From JBPOHE01 sp052035915 (GTDB lineage: Bacteria; Pseudomonadota; Gammaproteobacteria; Chromatiales; Chromatiaceae): a stretch of 64,000 nucleotides of DNA. The translations under genes and the position numbers were made by a program. The DNA is taken from positions 1 to 64,000 of the forward strand of contig JBPOHE010000059.1 of assembly GCA_052035915.1 (NCBI GenBank). The letters run 5' to 3'. Positions 1 to 9,302 of the stretch are shown here, in pieces. Within the stretch, counting starts at the first letter, position 1; each line of letters opens with the position of its first letter. The notes below the pieces were generated by a model that was not told the origin of the DNA, did not search any database, and saw only the letters and a program-made list of their open reading frames with translations.

Positions 1-79
1 AGCCGATCATGTCGCGGATGATGTCATCGGCGCCAGCCTTTTCAAGGAGTTCGGAAAGTTGCATGCTGTCAGGGGTCAT
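1..79 (-). CDS. IS256-family transposase, N-terminal fragment (runs off the window)
   Basis: Only the first 26 residues are inside the window. They read MTPDSMQLSELLEKAGADD and continue IIRDMIG, which resembles the start of Mutator-type IS256 transposases (a short helix before the FxxQRLMELE segment). The start codon at 77-79 is preceded by a good ribosome binding site (AGGAGA, seen on the minus strand). The DDE catalytic domain lies outside the window. Family assignment rests on this short stretch plus the terminal-repeat-like end at 209-234. Confidence 0.6.
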   Translation of the reverse strand, partial: MTPDSMQLSELLEKAGADDIIRDMIG

Positions 80-234
80 CAATTTCTCCTCAGTGAGGTT
101 GAGTGTGTTGTAACCCATACCTTACCGGAGTTCTTCGATGACCTCCCAATCGCGCCCCTCGGGTGCCCCGCATGCGGGGCAGCCGAGGGGAACCAAACTA
201 CTCAGTTTCTTACACCACTTCCTGGGACACTACC
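1..234. mobile_element. IS256-type insertion sequence, one end only
   Basis: The window opens inside an insertion sequence. A transposase N-terminus runs leftwards out of the window. Beyond its start lies a noncoding end that finishes at 209-234 with a 26-bp sequence whose reverse complement begins GGTAGTGTCCCAGGAAGTGG, in the style of IS256-family terminal inverted repeats (TGTCCCA core). A GC-rich hairpin (gccccgcatgcggggc, about 160-175) sits between transposase and end. The other end is outside the window, so length and activity cannot be judged. The element abuts the hairpin repeat that starts at 234. Confidence 0.6.
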
Positions 235-313
235 TCGATGTGGACACAGGTATTTATAACCAAATGATTATTTTGGCTTTGAGTAGCCAGCTGTCCACAA
301 TTGGAGCACTACC
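234..313 (+). repeat. 80-bp hairpin repeat, left copy
   Basis: An imperfect palindrome with outer arms tgtggac / gtccaca and an inner stem ccaaa / tttgg around tgattat. Its reverse complement recurs at 10553-10630 with most positions conserved, including blocks of about 20 bp (tttataaccaaatgattatt; ccacaattggagcactacc). The two copies are inverted and enclose the mrcA-pil-aro block. The left copy abuts the end of the IS256-type element. Nothing is seen between 314 and 464. Confidence 0.75.
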
Positions 314-464
314 AATGGACTATGCCCCAACCGAGGACCAAGGGCCTAAGACCAAAGCGGAATTGGTACAAGAACACAGGCCACAACCGGGTCGAGACAT
401 AGAAGATGGCGTTGACGATAAAGCCCACCACAGACTGATTCGATGGGAGTGTATCTTCCTTGGA

Positions 465-1109
465 TCAGCCAGACTGGGCGAGGAGAGCCTTGAGCTGGGC
501 CAGCGAGGCGCGGACCTCGGGCTTCTGGTCCATGAGGCTCAAGGGCGGGTTACCCTGAGTCTCTTTTGGGAAGACCCAGAGCCTGATCTCGGTATCCCCG
601 GCGCGAAAGCGATAGAGCGGAACGGTTTTGCGGTGGCCGTCGCTGAACAGGCAACTACTCTGATCGTCGGACCAGGGAATGCCGTGATCGAGCAGAAAAA
701 AAACTACCTCTTCCGGAGTATCGGCGAAGAGATGGAGTTGCACCGGAGCGGTCGCGCCGGCGGTGCCGTGAAAAACAGGTCCCACCAGTCTGGGGTGAAA
801 TTTCTGCAGCGCCTCCATGGCGTGCAAGGCGGCCTTTCTGAGACGCCGCAGCTCGGCGGCATGCTTTTCGCCAAGAAACAGCCGCTGGTATTCGCTGAGG
901 GCCTCCAGGATAACGAGGTTTTTCGGAAAGAGTCTTTTATCCAGGATGCCAAAGTGGGTAGCCGCTTTACGACAGGCGAACGCCGGGTCTTCGATCCCCT
1001 GTTCGGCCATGAGACGGGCCGCCGCCACCGCGAGACGGCGCTGGGTTTCGTCCCGGTCGCGGCGCTGGATCTGGCCAGGACGCGGTGGGCGCCGTTCAGA
1101 AGAGGTCAT
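465..1109 (-). CDS. conserved protein of unknown function downstream of mrcA
   Basis: A protein of 214 residues without signal peptide or membrane segment. The N-terminal third is basic and helical (QIQRRDRDETQRRLAVAAAR, then LMAEQGIEDPAFACRKAA). The C-terminal part alternates strands and helices (RLVGPVFHG, APVQLHLFADTPEEVVFFLL, VPLYRFRAGDTEIRLWVFP), which loosely recalls nucleotidyltransferase-like folds, but I see no catalytic signature. Its start overlaps the end of mrcA by about 14 bases, so it is probably translationally coupled to it. An alternative ATG lies 6 bases upstream at 1115. The long reading frame that extends further upstream is an antisense shadow of mrcA. Function unknown. 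Confidence 0.75.
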   Translation of the reverse strand: MTSSERRPPRPGQIQRRDRDETQRRLAVAAARLMAEQGIEDPAFACRKAATHFGILDKRLFPKNLVILEALSEYQRLFLGEKHAAELRRLRKAALHAMEALQKFHPRLVGPVFHGTAGATAPVQLHLFADTPEEVVFFLLDHGIPWSDDQSSCLFSDGHRKTVPLYRFRAGDTEIRLWVFPKETQGNPPLSLMDQKPEVRASLAQLKALLAQSG

Positions 1110-3507
1110 CGACATGTTCCGTGCGTCCTGCCGGTTTCTCGCCAGTTGTGCCGGAAGATATGGAAGACGAGCGCTCCTTGGGGGTTTTGGCTTCGGGAAA
1201 TACCTCGAAGATGGCGTCCTTCTGTCCCGGGGCGGCGAGAAGCCCGGATTGGGGATCGATGCGCACTGAAACCAAGCCGGCGGGGGGGATGGGCGGATCA
1301 TCGGCTGTGCCCTGGAGGGCCGTCTCCATGAAGCGTATCCAGGCCGGCAGGGCTGTCTTTCCGCCGGTCTCATCCTTGCCGAGGGGCTGGAATGAGTCAA
1401 ACCCTACCCAGCTCAGGGCCAGAAGGTGTTGGTTGAAGCCACAAAACCAGGCGTCCCGCTGATCGTTGGTGGTTCCGGTCTTGCCGGCGAGATCCTTCCG
1501 TTTGAGCGAACGGGCCTTTTCTGCCGTGCCGTAAAGAATCACATCCTGAAGCATGGAATACATCTGATACCAGTTTTGTTGGCTGATCCCGGGAGACCTC
1601 TCCTGGCGGGTGGGGCAATCGGTACAGCTTGAGGTGGTTTGAGCGGTAAAAATGGTGCCGTCCCGGTCCGTTTCCACCCGGGCTAGAAGATATGGCTCGG
1701 TCAGGTAGCCCCCATTGGCCAGCAGGGTATAGCCCCGGGCCAGTTCGAGCATGGTCAGGTCCGGCGTTCCCAAGGCAATGGTGTAGTTATGGGGGAGAGA
1801 GGCGGGGTCGAAACCGAAGTGGGCGATGTGCTCCAAGGCTGGTTTGAGGCCCATGTCCTTCAAGATGCGGACGGAGACCAGATTGCGGGATTTCGCCAGG
1901 GCAAAGCGCAGGCGGATGGGACCAAGAAAGTCGCCCCCATAGTTTTCCGGTCGCCAGGCGGAAGCCAAGTGGGGGTCATCGAAAACGATGGGGGCGTCGT
2001 TGACGATGCTGGCCGGTGTGTAACCTGACTCCAACGCGGCTGAATAGATGAAGGGTTTGAAGGCCGAGCCGGGTTGACGGCGGGCCTGGACGGCGCGGTT
2101 GAATTTGCTTTGCGAGAAGGCATAGCCCCCTACCATGGCTAGGATGCGACCATTCTGGGGATTCATGGCCAGAAAGGCCCCTTCCACAGCCGGAATCTGC
2201 GCCAGTCTCCAGTAAAAATGGCCGTCCGCTCCTTTTTCCTCTTTGAGATAAATCGCATCGCCGGGTTTGAGGATTTTGCCGGCCGATTTGGGGGCGGATC
2301 CCATGCGGTTTTCGTTGATGTAGGGCCGCGCCCAGGAGAGTCCTTTCCATTCGACGATGGCTTTGACACCAGAACCCAGGTAGGCGGTGAGGTTCTTGTC
2401 GGTCAGGGCCGTGACCAGGGCTGGGCGCAGACCGCCGATGACGTCCCGTTCGCCCAGCAGCGCGTCCATGGCCTCAGCGTCCGGCGGGCGGGCCGGGTCG
2501 AATCCGGGTTCGGCGCCACGATAGCCGTGCCGCATGTCGTAGTCATCCAGATTGTCCCTCAACGCCTGAATGGCGGTGAGCTGGAATTGGGCGTCGATGG
2601 TGGCGTAGGCCCGCAGTCCCGCGGTGTAAGCTTCGGCGCCGTAGCGTGACACCATCTCCGCACGGATCGTCTCGGCGACATAGGGGGCGGCGAGGTCGAT
2701 CTCGGTCTTGTGAAGGTACTCGCTCAGGGGCGCGGCCATGGCGGACTGGTAGTCCGCCTGGTTGATGTAGCCGAGTTTGAACATGCGACCAAGGACATAA
2801 TCCCGCCGCAATTTGGAGCGGGCCGGATCCGAGATGGGGTTGAAGCGCGATGGGGCCTTGGGTAGGGCGGCGATCATGGCGGTCTGGGCGAGGTCCAGTT
2901 CTTCCACCTTTTTGCCGTAGTAGACCTGCGCGGCAGCGCCGATGCCATAAGCCCGATTTCCCAGGTAGATCTTGTTCAGGTAGAGTTCGAAGATCTCCTC
3001 CTTGGTCAACTCCTGTTCGATCTTGAGGGCGAGCAGGATTTCAGTGATCTTGCGGGAAAAGGTTTTTTCCGGTGTGAGAAAGAAGTTACGCGCCACCTGC
3101 ATGGTGATGGTGCTGCCACCCTGACGTTTCTCGCCGGTGAGCAGCAGTTGCCAACTCGCCCGCAACAGGCTTTGGTAGTCGATTCCCGGATGCTCGAAGA
3201 AGCGATCGTCCTCGGCCGCCAGAAAAGCCTGCACCAGTCTTTGGGGAATATCCCGGTAATGCAGGGGGATGCGTCGTTTTTCGCCATACTCGGCGAGCAG
3301 CTTGCCATCCTCGGTGAAGATGCGTAGAGGTACCTGTAGGTGAATGTCCCGGAGGTCTTCAATGGCGGGAAGCTGAGGCGCAAAATAGGCATAAAAACCC
3401 AGGGTACCGAGAATCAGGAGCAACAGTCCGGTGGCAAGTCCGGTGGCAAGCCATCTCAACAGGCGTAGAAACCACTTCATGAGGTAGATCACAAATTCAT
3501 GGGGCAA
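1096..3507 (-). CDS. mrcA: penicillin-binding protein 1A (bifunctional transglycosylase/transpeptidase)
   Basis: Class A PBP of 803 residues that polymerises and cross-links peptidoglycan at the inner membrane. After a short cytoplasmic tail and one membrane anchor (about residues 15-40) comes the GT51 transglycosylase domain with EDDRFFEHPGIDYQSLL, then GGSTITMQVARN and LNKIYLGNRAYGI. The transpeptidase domain carries the SxxK serine in PGSAFKPF, SxN in KSRNLVS and the KTGTTND box. The length is usual for Gram-negative PBP1A. The start is a TTG at 3507 with AGGGA six bases upstream; an ATG at 3480 is the alternative. It is transcribed divergently from pilM, a common gammaproteobacterial arrangement, and shares its 3' end with the unknown gene at 465-1109. 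Confidence 0.95.
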   Translation of the reverse strand: MPHEFVIYLMKWFLRLLRWLATGLATGLLLLILGTLGFYAYFAPQLPAIEDLRDIHLQVPLRIFTEDGKLLAEYGEKRRIPLHYRDIPQRLVQAFLAAEDDRFFEHPGIDYQSLLRASWQLLLTGEKRQGGSTITMQVARNFFLTPEKTFSRKITEILLALKIEQELTKEEIFELYLNKIYLGNRAYGIGAAAQVYYGKKVEELDLAQTAMIAALPKAPSRFNPISDPARSKLRRDYVLGRMFKLGYINQADYQSAMAAPLSEYLHKTEIDLAAPYVAETIRAEMVSRYGAEAYTAGLRAYATIDAQFQLTAIQALRDNLDDYDMRHGYRGAEPGFDPARPPDAEAMDALLGERDVIGGLRPALVTALTDKNLTAYLGSGVKAIVEWKGLSWARPYINENRMGSAPKSAGKILKPGDAIYLKEEKGADGHFYWRLAQIPAVEGAFLAMNPQNGRILAMVGGYAFSQSKFNRAVQARRQPGSAFKPFIYSAALESGYTPASIVNDAPIVFDDPHLASAWRPENYGGDFLGPIRLRFALAKSRNLVSVRILKDMGLKPALEHIAHFGFDPASLPHNYTIALGTPDLTMLELARGYTLLANGGYLTEPYLLARVETDRDGTIFTAQTTSSCTDCPTRQERSPGISQQNWYQMYSMLQDVILYGTAEKARSLKRKDLAGKTGTTNDQRDAWFCGFNQHLLALSWVGFDSFQPLGKDETGGKTALPAWIRFMETALQGTADDPPIPPAGLVSVRIDPQSGLLAAPGQKDAIFEVFPEAKTPKERSSSISSGTTGEKPAGRTEHVDDLF

Positions 3508-3685
3508 CGGATATCCCTGCTTGGGCAGAGTTTCTATACTAACTCAAGGCTTAATGGGCTACACTGCGTCGAGAAGCCGAAAAGGCCGAAGGATGTTTTT
3601 TGGAGTCTCATGCTTATTTGTACAGGGTGGAAAAAAGTATGAAACCGGCATCGAGTTCCCTCTCCTGCAACACGAGCCCAACCCC

Positions 3686-4759
3686 ATGATTTTATGGAAT
3701 CCAAAGTCGACCCCTCTGGTCGGGATTGACATCAGTTCGACGGCGGTAAAGCTCTTGGAGCTCAGTCAGATCGGTTCCCGGGGTGGGCGCCAGTATCGGG
3801 TCGAAAGTTTTGCCATCGACCCCCTGCCCGCTAACGCCGTGGTCGAGAACAACATTGCCGACGTCGAAGCCGTGGGCAATGCCATCAAAAGCGTCATGAA
3901 GCGTTGTGGCAGTAAGGCGAAGCGTGCTGCGGTGGCGGTCTCGGGCTCTGCGGTCATCACCAAGGTGATCGCCATGCCGGCGTCCCTCTCGGAACGGGAA
4001 TTGGAGGATCAGATCGAGCTGGAGGCCGATCAGTACATCCCTTATCCCCTCGAAGAGGTGAATCTGGATTTTGAGGTCCTCGGCCGATCGGAGCGCAATC
4101 CGGATATGGTGGATGTGCTGCTCGCCGCCTCCCGGCGTGAGAATGTCGATGCACGGGTTTCCGCCCTCGAAATCGCTGGTTTGACCGCCGCCGTCGTGGA
4201 TGTGGAAGCCTACGCCATGGAAAATGCCTGCCGGTTGTTGGCGGAGCAGTTCCCCGATGGTGGCCGGGATCAGACCATCGCGGTGGCGGATGTCGGCGCG
4301 GCCAACACCACTCTGCATGTCCTGCACGACAATCGTCTGATCTATACCCGTGAACAAAACTTCGGGGGACGGCAACTTACCGAAGAAATCCAACGCCGCT
4401 ACGGACTTTCTTTCGAAGAGGCTGGGATGGCGAAGCGGCAGGGCGGGTTGCCGGATAACTATATCCCCGAAGTGCTCGATCCATTCAAGGAGGCCATGGC
4501 TCAGCAAATCAACCGTTCCTTGCAGTTTTTCTTTTCATCCACGAGTTACAACAGCGTCGACCAGATTGTCATGGCCGGTGGAAGTTCATCCATTGGGGGA
4601 ATTGATGAAACCATGGAGGAACGGATCGGGGTGCCGACCATTATCGCCAACCCATTCAGCAATATGCCCGTTTCCTCTAAAGTGAAAGCGCAGAGTTTGG
4701 CGAATGAGGCGCCGGCACTGATGATTGCTTGTGGTCTGGCATTGCGAGGATTCGACTAG
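3686..4759 (+). CDS. pilM: type IV pilus inner-membrane platform protein PilM (actin-like)
   Basis: A protein of 357 residues, cytoplasmic and actin-like. The ATPase fold is visible as LVGIDISSTAVKLLEL (phosphate loop 1), VADVGAANTTLHVL (phosphate loop 2) and VMAGGSSSIGG near the C-terminus. PilM binds the short N-terminal peptide of PilN and couples the cytoplasmic motor to the PilNOP alignment complex. The start ATG is chosen because the family begins about 12 residues before the GID motif; the frame is open upstream but that sequence does not look like PilM. No strong ribosome binding site is visible. It heads the pilMNOPQ operon, with pilN starting 2 bases after its stop. Confidence 0.95.
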   Translation: MILWNPKSTPLVGIDISSTAVKLLELSQIGSRGGRQYRVESFAIDPLPANAVVENNIADVEAVGNAIKSVMKRCGSKAKRAAVAVSGSAVITKVIAMPASLSERELEDQIELEADQYIPYPLEEVNLDFEVLGRSERNPDMVDVLLAASRRENVDARVSALEIAGLTAAVVDVEAYAMENACRLLAEQFPDGGRDQTIAVADVGAANTTLHVLHDNRLIYTREQNFGGRQLTEEIQRRYGLSFEEAGMAKRQGGLPDNYIPEVLDPFKEAMAQQINRSLQFFFSSTSYNSVDQIVMAGGSSSIGGIDETMEERIGVPTIIANPFSNMPVSSKVKAQSLANEAPALMIACGLALRGFD

Positions 4760-4761
4760 CC

Positions 4762-5343
4762 ATGGCACGTATAAACCTGCTTCCCTGGCGGGAAGAGCTA
4801 CGTAAACGGCGTAAGCGCGAATTTGGTGTGGCTACGGCCGTTGCGGTGATACTGACGGTGTGTGCCATGGTCGGAGTGCACGCGCTGATTGCCCTTTTTA
4901 TCGACCATCAGCAGGAACGGAATAGCTATCTGAAACAGGAGATCGCCACTTTGGATGGAATTCTCAAGGAAATCAAGGATCTTGAGAAAACCAGGGAAAA
5001 CTTGCTGGCCCGTATGGAAATCATCCAGCAACTCCAGCACTCCCGCCCAGAGATCGTCCATATGTTTGACGAATTGGTAGCCACTATCCCCGAAGGGATG
5101 TATCTCATAAAGGTCGATCATCGGGGGCGAAACCTGGCCATCTCTGGTCGGGCTGAGTCCAATGCTAGGGTGTCCTCCTATATGCGTAATCTCGAATCCT
5201 CCGGCTGGTTGGGTAAACCTGACCTCAAGGTGATTGAAAGCAAAGAAAAAACCACGACCGGGTTGAGTCACTTTGAGTTGAATGCCCAACAGTTGGCCAA
5301 GGTGGGTGAGGGGACAGGGAAAGTCGAGGGGGCGAAGCGATGA
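4762..5343 (+). CDS. pilN: type IV pilus assembly protein PilN
   Basis: An inner-membrane protein of 193 residues. It begins MARINLLPWREELRKRRK, the conserved cytoplasmic motif (INLLPWRE) that docks into PilM. One membrane helix follows (about residues 23-45), then a periplasmic coiled coil (about 52-95) and a small ferredoxin-like domain. It forms a heterodimer with PilO and aligns the pilus machine through the periplasm. The gene overlaps pilO by 4 bases (ATGA). Confidence 0.95.
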   Translation: MARINLLPWREELRKRRKREFGVATAVAVILTVCAMVGVHALIALFIDHQQERNSYLKQEIATLDGILKEIKDLEKTRENLLARMEIIQQLQHSRPEIVHMFDELVATIPEGMYLIKVDHRGRNLAISGRAESNARVSSYMRNLESSGWLGKPDLKVIESKEKTTTGLSHFELNAQQLAKVGEGTGKVEGAKR

Positions 5344-5936
5344 ATGTGAATCTCGAAAAGCTGAACGAGTTGGATGTATCCAACATTGGTGACTGGCCCA
5401 TCGTCGTCAAGGCGGTGGTGGTTGTTTTTGCCTGTGCCCTTGTGGTTGGAGCTTGGTACTACTTTGATACCCAGCAGCAGCTGGCTCAGCTTGACTCGGT
5501 GGAACGGGAGGAAATCACGCTCAAGAAGGATTTCGAGAAAAAACAGGCCAAGGCTGCCAACCTGGACGCCTATAGGGAACAACTTGAGGAGATGAGACAG
5601 TCTTTTGGGGCTATGTTGCGTCAATTGCCGGATAAGACCGAGGTGGCGTCCCTGTTGGTCGACGTCTCCCAAACGGGGTTGGCGGCAGGTTTGGAGTTCG
5701 AGTTGTTCCGGCCACAACCTGAGAATAAGAAAGAATTTTATGCGGAACTTCCCATCAATATCCGGGTGCTCGGTGAATACCACCAGTTTGGGCAGTTCGT
5801 CAGTGGATTGGCGGCCTTGCCTAGGATCGTGACCGTCCATGATGTAACCATCGAGCCGCAGAAGGATGGAAAGAAGCTGGTCATGGCCGCTATTGCCAAG
5901 ACCTATCGATATCTCGAGGAGGAGAAGGGGAAATGA
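5340..5936 (+). CDS. pilO: type IV pilus assembly protein PilO
   Basis: A protein of 198 residues. It has a short cytoplasmic N-terminus, one membrane helix (about residues 20-42, VVKAVVVVFACALVVGAWYY), a periplasmic coiled coil rich in Lys and Glu (about 50-95), and a C-terminal ferredoxin-like domain with LPINIRVLGEYHQFGQFVSG, typical of PilO. It pairs with PilN and contacts PilP. It overlaps both neighbours by 4 bases, so translation of pilN, pilO and pilP is probably coupled. Confidence 0.95.
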   Translation: MNVNLEKLNELDVSNIGDWPIVVKAVVVVFACALVVGAWYYFDTQQQLAQLDSVEREEITLKKDFEKKQAKAANLDAYREQLEEMRQSFGAMLRQLPDKTEVASLLVDVSQTGLAAGLEFELFRPQPENKKEFYAELPINIRVLGEYHQFGQFVSGLAALPRIVTVHDVTIEPQKDGKKLVMAAIAKTYRYLEEEKGK

Positions 5937-6466
5937 ATGGAAACCGAAGTACGTTGGGTGTCGTTCTGACGGGGTCCATCATGCTCGCCGCTTGCGGTTC
6001 CTCCGAGGTGACAAAAGATCTGCGTGCCTACGTCACCGAGGTGAAGGCGCGCCCCGCACAACGGATTCCTCCTCTTCCGGAGATCAAACAGGTAGAGACT
6101 TTCGTCTACCTTCCAAATGATAGGAGAGACCCCTTCAAACCCTCAACCGAGGCTGGGCAGGATACCCAGGAACAAGTAGGTACAGGGATTTCACCAGACC
6201 CCTATCGCCGGAAAGAAGAACTCGAAGCCTTTCCTCTCGATTCGTTGCGCATGGTGGGCACGATCGAAAAGGACAACATGCTGTGGGGATTGGTGGAAAA
6301 CCGGGAGGGGATGCTGTACCGGGTGAAACCAGGAAACTATCTGGGGCAGAACCATGGTCAGATTGCATCGATAAAAGACACCGAAATCATGGTGAATGAG
6401 ATTATCCCGAATGGATTGGGAGGCTATCGCGAGCGTCAAGCTACGTTGGCCCTTGCTGAGAAATAA
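5933..6466 (+). CDS. pilP: type IV pilus lipoprotein PilP
   Basis: A protein of 177 residues with a lipoprotein signal (IMLAAC, lipidated Cys21). A disordered linker containing the conserved RRDPFKPS motif follows, then a beta-sandwich HR domain (LDSLRMVGTIEKDNMLWGLV; YRVKPGNYLGQNHGQIASI). PilP links the inner-membrane PilNO dimer to the N0 domain of the PilQ secretin. pilQ follows 18 bases later. Confidence 0.95.
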   Translation: MNGNRSTLGVVLTGSIMLAACGSSEVTKDLRAYVTEVKARPAQRIPPLPEIKQVETFVYLPNDRRDPFKPSTEAGQDTQEQVGTGISPDPYRRKEELEAFPLDSLRMVGTIEKDNMLWGLVENREGMLYRVKPGNYLGQNHGQIASIKDTEIMVNEIIPNGLGGYRERQATLALAEK

Positions 6467-6484
6467 CAACAGGGGAAAGAATCA

Positions 6485-8659
6485 ATGTCAGGATCTGCAG
6501 CCGCTTTACGGGTTTATGGAATGAGCAGAGCACAATTCATGGGGGGCACGATTCGTGCCGTCCTTCTGCTGCTGATGTTGGGATGCTGGTTTGGCCTGCC
6601 GCAGGCGCATGCCTTACCCAATGCCCTTCGGAGTGTTGAATATGCCGCTCTTCCCGGCAATTCGGTGCAAATTTCTCTTGTATTGGAGGCACCTCTGGCG
6701 GCCCCCCAGGTTTTCGTTACTGAGAACCCTGCCCGTATCATCATGGATTTGACGGATGCCGCCAATGGGCTCACCAAGAAGACTCAGCAGATTGGTATCG
6801 GCGCTGTTCAGTCGGTGACGGCTGTCGAGGCCGGCGGTCGAACCCGTGTGGTCGTCAATCTCTCCAATCCGGTAGAACACAATGTCGCTACTGAAGGGAA
6901 CACTATTAAACTAACGGTTCAAGGCCAGGGTCAGGTTCCCATGGCCAACAAGGGTGGCCCATCGACAAAACCGGCTTCAATGACCTCACAAGGGGGCTCT
7001 ACCGCTCTAGCCAAACAAGCAGGCATTACTGATATCGACTTCCGCCGGGGGCCGGGAGGGGAAGGACGTGTGGTGGTTGCCTTGTCCGACCCCAAGACAA
7101 TCTTTGATATCCGCGAAGAGGGGGCTAAGGTTGTCGTCGAGTTCATGGGGGCCAAGCTTCCAGATAAGCTGGTCCAGCATCTAGATGTGGCTGATTTTGC
7201 CACCCCGGTTAAATCCATCGAGACTCGACCAGATCGCAAAAATATCCGCATGGAGATCTCCGCTATCGGTGATTACCAGCATATGGCTTATCAGGCCAAC
7301 GATACCCTGACCGTTGAATTCCGTCCCCTGACTAAGGCCGAAAAAGAGGCTGCCAGAAAGGAAAAGCAGGTGTTTACCGGAGATCGGCTTTCCCTCAACT
7401 TCCAGGATATCGATGTGCGAGCTGTGCTCCAGTTGCTGGCGGATTTTACCGGAATGAATTTGGTAACAAGTGACACGGTAAAGGGAAATGTAACCCTGCG
7501 GCTGAAAAATGTCCCCTGGGACCAGGCATTGGATATCATTCTCAAAACCAAGGGATTATCCATGCGGCAAAATGGGAATGTGATGTTGGTGGCGCCGACG
7601 GAAGAGATCGCTGCCAGAGAAAAATTGGAGCTCGAAGCCCAACAGCAGATAGAAGAACTGGCGCCACTCAGGTCCCAATATATCCAGATCAATTATGGAA
7701 AGGCGGAGAAGCTTGCCGAGTTACTGAAGAAAGAAGACAACCCTATGTTGACGCCTGGACGTGGGAGTGTTTCCTTCGACGATCGCACCAATACCCTTTT
7801 GGTACAGGATACGGCCGCCAAGTTGGAGGATATCAGGCGGTTGGTGGAGGTGTTGGATAAGCCCGTGCGTCAAGTGCTCATCGAATCCCGAGTGGTGATT
7901 GCCACCAACGATTTCTCTAAGGATTTGGGTGTCAGATTCGGTTTCAACCGGGGCAATAGCTGGCATGATGGTCATTACGCAGTGATAGGTGGCGGACGTC
8001 CGGGAACGCACAGTGGTACCGCCGATCTGGCACCGGGTTTTGAAAGCCCGGAAGGCAGTGGCGCTGAGGCCTTGATGGTGAATCTACCCTATGAAAGCGA
8101 TCGAGGCGGTGCTTTCAATTTTGTGGTTGGGAAGATCGGCTCATGGATGTTGCAATTGGAACTCTCGGCCATGCAGAAAGAGGGTAAAGGGGAGATCATT
8201 TCCAGCCCTCGCCTCATTACCGCGGACCAGAACGAAGCCATTATCGAGCAAGGGCAGGAAATTCCTTACACTACGGTATCCAACAACGGTACCAATGTGC
8301 AATTCAAAAAGGCGGTCTTGAGCCTGAAAGCGAAACCTCATATCACACCGGATGACCGGGTTATCATGGATCTTACTGTCACCAAAGATCAACCTGATTA
8401 TTCGCGATCCGTGCTTGGTCAGCCTCCGATCGATACCCGTAAAGAGACGACAACCTTGCTCGTGGATAATGGTGATACTGTGGTGTTGGGTGGAGTATTC
8501 GAGGCCAACCGCACACTGAATACGGAAAAAGTGCCGTTTTTCGGCGATCTCCCCTACCTGGGCGCTTTGTTCAAAAATAAATCCCAAACCAGTGGGGAAC
8601 GAGAATTGCTGATTTTTGTTACACCCAGGATCCTCAAAGATGGTCTTGCGGTAAGATAA
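6485..8659 (+). CDS. pilQ: type IV pilus secretin PilQ
   Basis: An outer-membrane secretin of 724 residues through which the pilus is extruded. In order: an extended signal region (to about residue 44, ending QAHA), two AMIN domains that bind peptidoglycan (about 48-145 and 180-285), a secretin/TonB short N-terminal domain (LSLNFQDIDVRAVLQLLADFTGMNLVTS, split here for length, from about residue 300), an N1 domain (YIQINYGKAEKLAELL), and the C-terminal secretin barrel with VLIESRVVIA, EIISSPRLIT and TRKETTTLLVDNGDTVVLGG. The start at 6485 gives a long n-region; the internal Met13 is an alternative. A strong terminator follows the stop codon. Confidence 0.95.
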   Translation: MSGSAAALRVYGMSRAQFMGGTIRAVLLLLMLGCWFGLPQAHALPNALRSVEYAALPGNSVQISLVLEAPLAAPQVFVTENPARIIMDLTDAANGLTKKTQQIGIGAVQSVTAVEAGGRTRVVVNLSNPVEHNVATEGNTIKLTVQGQGQVPMANKGGPSTKPASMTSQGGSTALAKQAGITDIDFRRGPGGEGRVVVALSDPKTIFDIREEGAKVVVEFMGAKLPDKLVQHLDVADFATPVKSIETRPDRKNIRMEISAIGDYQHMAYQANDTLTVEFRPLTKAEKEAARKEKQVFTGDRLSLNFQDIDVRAVLQLLADFTGMNLVTSDTVKGNVTLRLKNVPWDQALDIILKTKGLSMRQNGNVMLVAPTEEIAAREKLELEAQQQIEELAPLRSQYIQINYGKAEKLAELLKKEDNPMLTPGRGSVSFDDRTNTLLVQDTAAKLEDIRRLVEVLDKPVRQVLIESRVVIATNDFSKDLGVRFGFNRGNSWHDGHYAVIGGGRPGTHSGTADLAPGFESPEGSGAEALMVNLPYESDRGGAFNFVVGKIGSWMLQLELSAMQKEGKGEIISSPRLITADQNEAIIEQGQEIPYTTVSNNGTNVQFKKAVLSLKAKPHITPDDRVIMDLTVTKDQPDYSRSVLGQPPIDTRKETTTLLVDNGDTVVLGGVFEANRTLNTEKVPFFGDLPYLGALFKNKSQTSGERELLIFVTPRILKDGLAVR

Positions 8660-8681
8660 CCCTCTTCCACTCAACGAGAAT

Positions 8682-8716
8682 GCGGGGCAGCATTATCCTG
8701 CCCCGTTTTGTTTTTC
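8682..8716 (+). terminator. intrinsic terminator after pilQ
   Basis: A perfect 8-bp stem (cggggcag / ctgccccg) with a 7-base loop followed by ttttgttttt. It lies 23 bases after the pilQ stop and 44 bases before the aroK start, so most pil transcripts should end here and aroKB needs read-through or its own promoter. Confidence 0.85.
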
Positions 8717-8759
8717 CGATCCTATTTCTCCGGGGTCTTGAAGAGCGTAGCAAGGCTCG

Positions 8760-9302
8760 ATGAAAAACGCAGACAATATTTTTCTCATTGGCCCCATGGG
8801 GGCCGGGAAATCGACTATCGGGCGGCAAATAGCCAATGTTTTCGGTCTGCCTTTCGAGGATTCCGATACCGAGATACAAAGGCGGACCGGGGTTGATATC
8901 ACCACCATCTTCGAATTCGAGGGCGAAAGTGGATTTCGCGCGCGCGAACGCCGGGCAATTGATGATCTTACCCAGAAATCGGGTTTGGTGTTGGCGACTG
9001 GCGGAGGTGTCATTCTCGATGCAGAGAATCGGAAATGCCTGATGTCGCGTGGGGTCGTAATATATCTACACTGCACCCCTGAGCAGCAATATGAACGGAC
9101 CTATAGAGACCGTAGCCGGCCTTTGCTGCAAACCGAGGATCCGCTAAGGAAGCTTAAAGAAATCATGGAGATAAGGGAGCCTTTGTATCGTCAGACGGCT
9201 GATTTTACGGTGATCACCGAAAAGCGAAGCGCTGTCTCCGTGACGAAAGAGATCAGCCAGAAGCTTGAAACCGAGTATGGATTTCGCCGCCTCACTTTCT
9301 AA
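8760..9302 (+). CDS. aroK: shikimate kinase
   Basis: A protein of 180 residues that phosphorylates shikimate to shikimate 3-phosphate with ATP, the fifth step of the chorismate pathway. It shows the P-loop GPMGAGKST (residues 11-19), the shikimate-binding DSD motif (FEDSDTEIQRRTGVDI), GFRARER, GLVLATGGGVIL and the lid region YRDRSRPLL. The length is normal for the family. It follows the pilQ terminator and precedes aroB by 157 bases, the usual pilQ-aroK-aroB order of gammaproteobacteria. Confidence 0.97.
   Translation: MKNADNIFLIGPMGAGKSTIGRQIANVFGLPFEDSDTEIQRRTGVDITTIFEFEGESGFRARERRAIDDLTQKSGLVLATGGGVILDAENRKCLMSRGVVIYLHCTPEQQYERTYRDRSRPLLQTEDPLRKLKEIMEIREPLYRQTADFTVITEKRSAVSVTKEISQKLETEYGFRRLTF

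Noticed and set aside
138..1331. Long open frame on the plus strand
   Set aside because: It lies antisense to the conserved unknown gene and the end of mrcA, and its translation has no recognisable domain.
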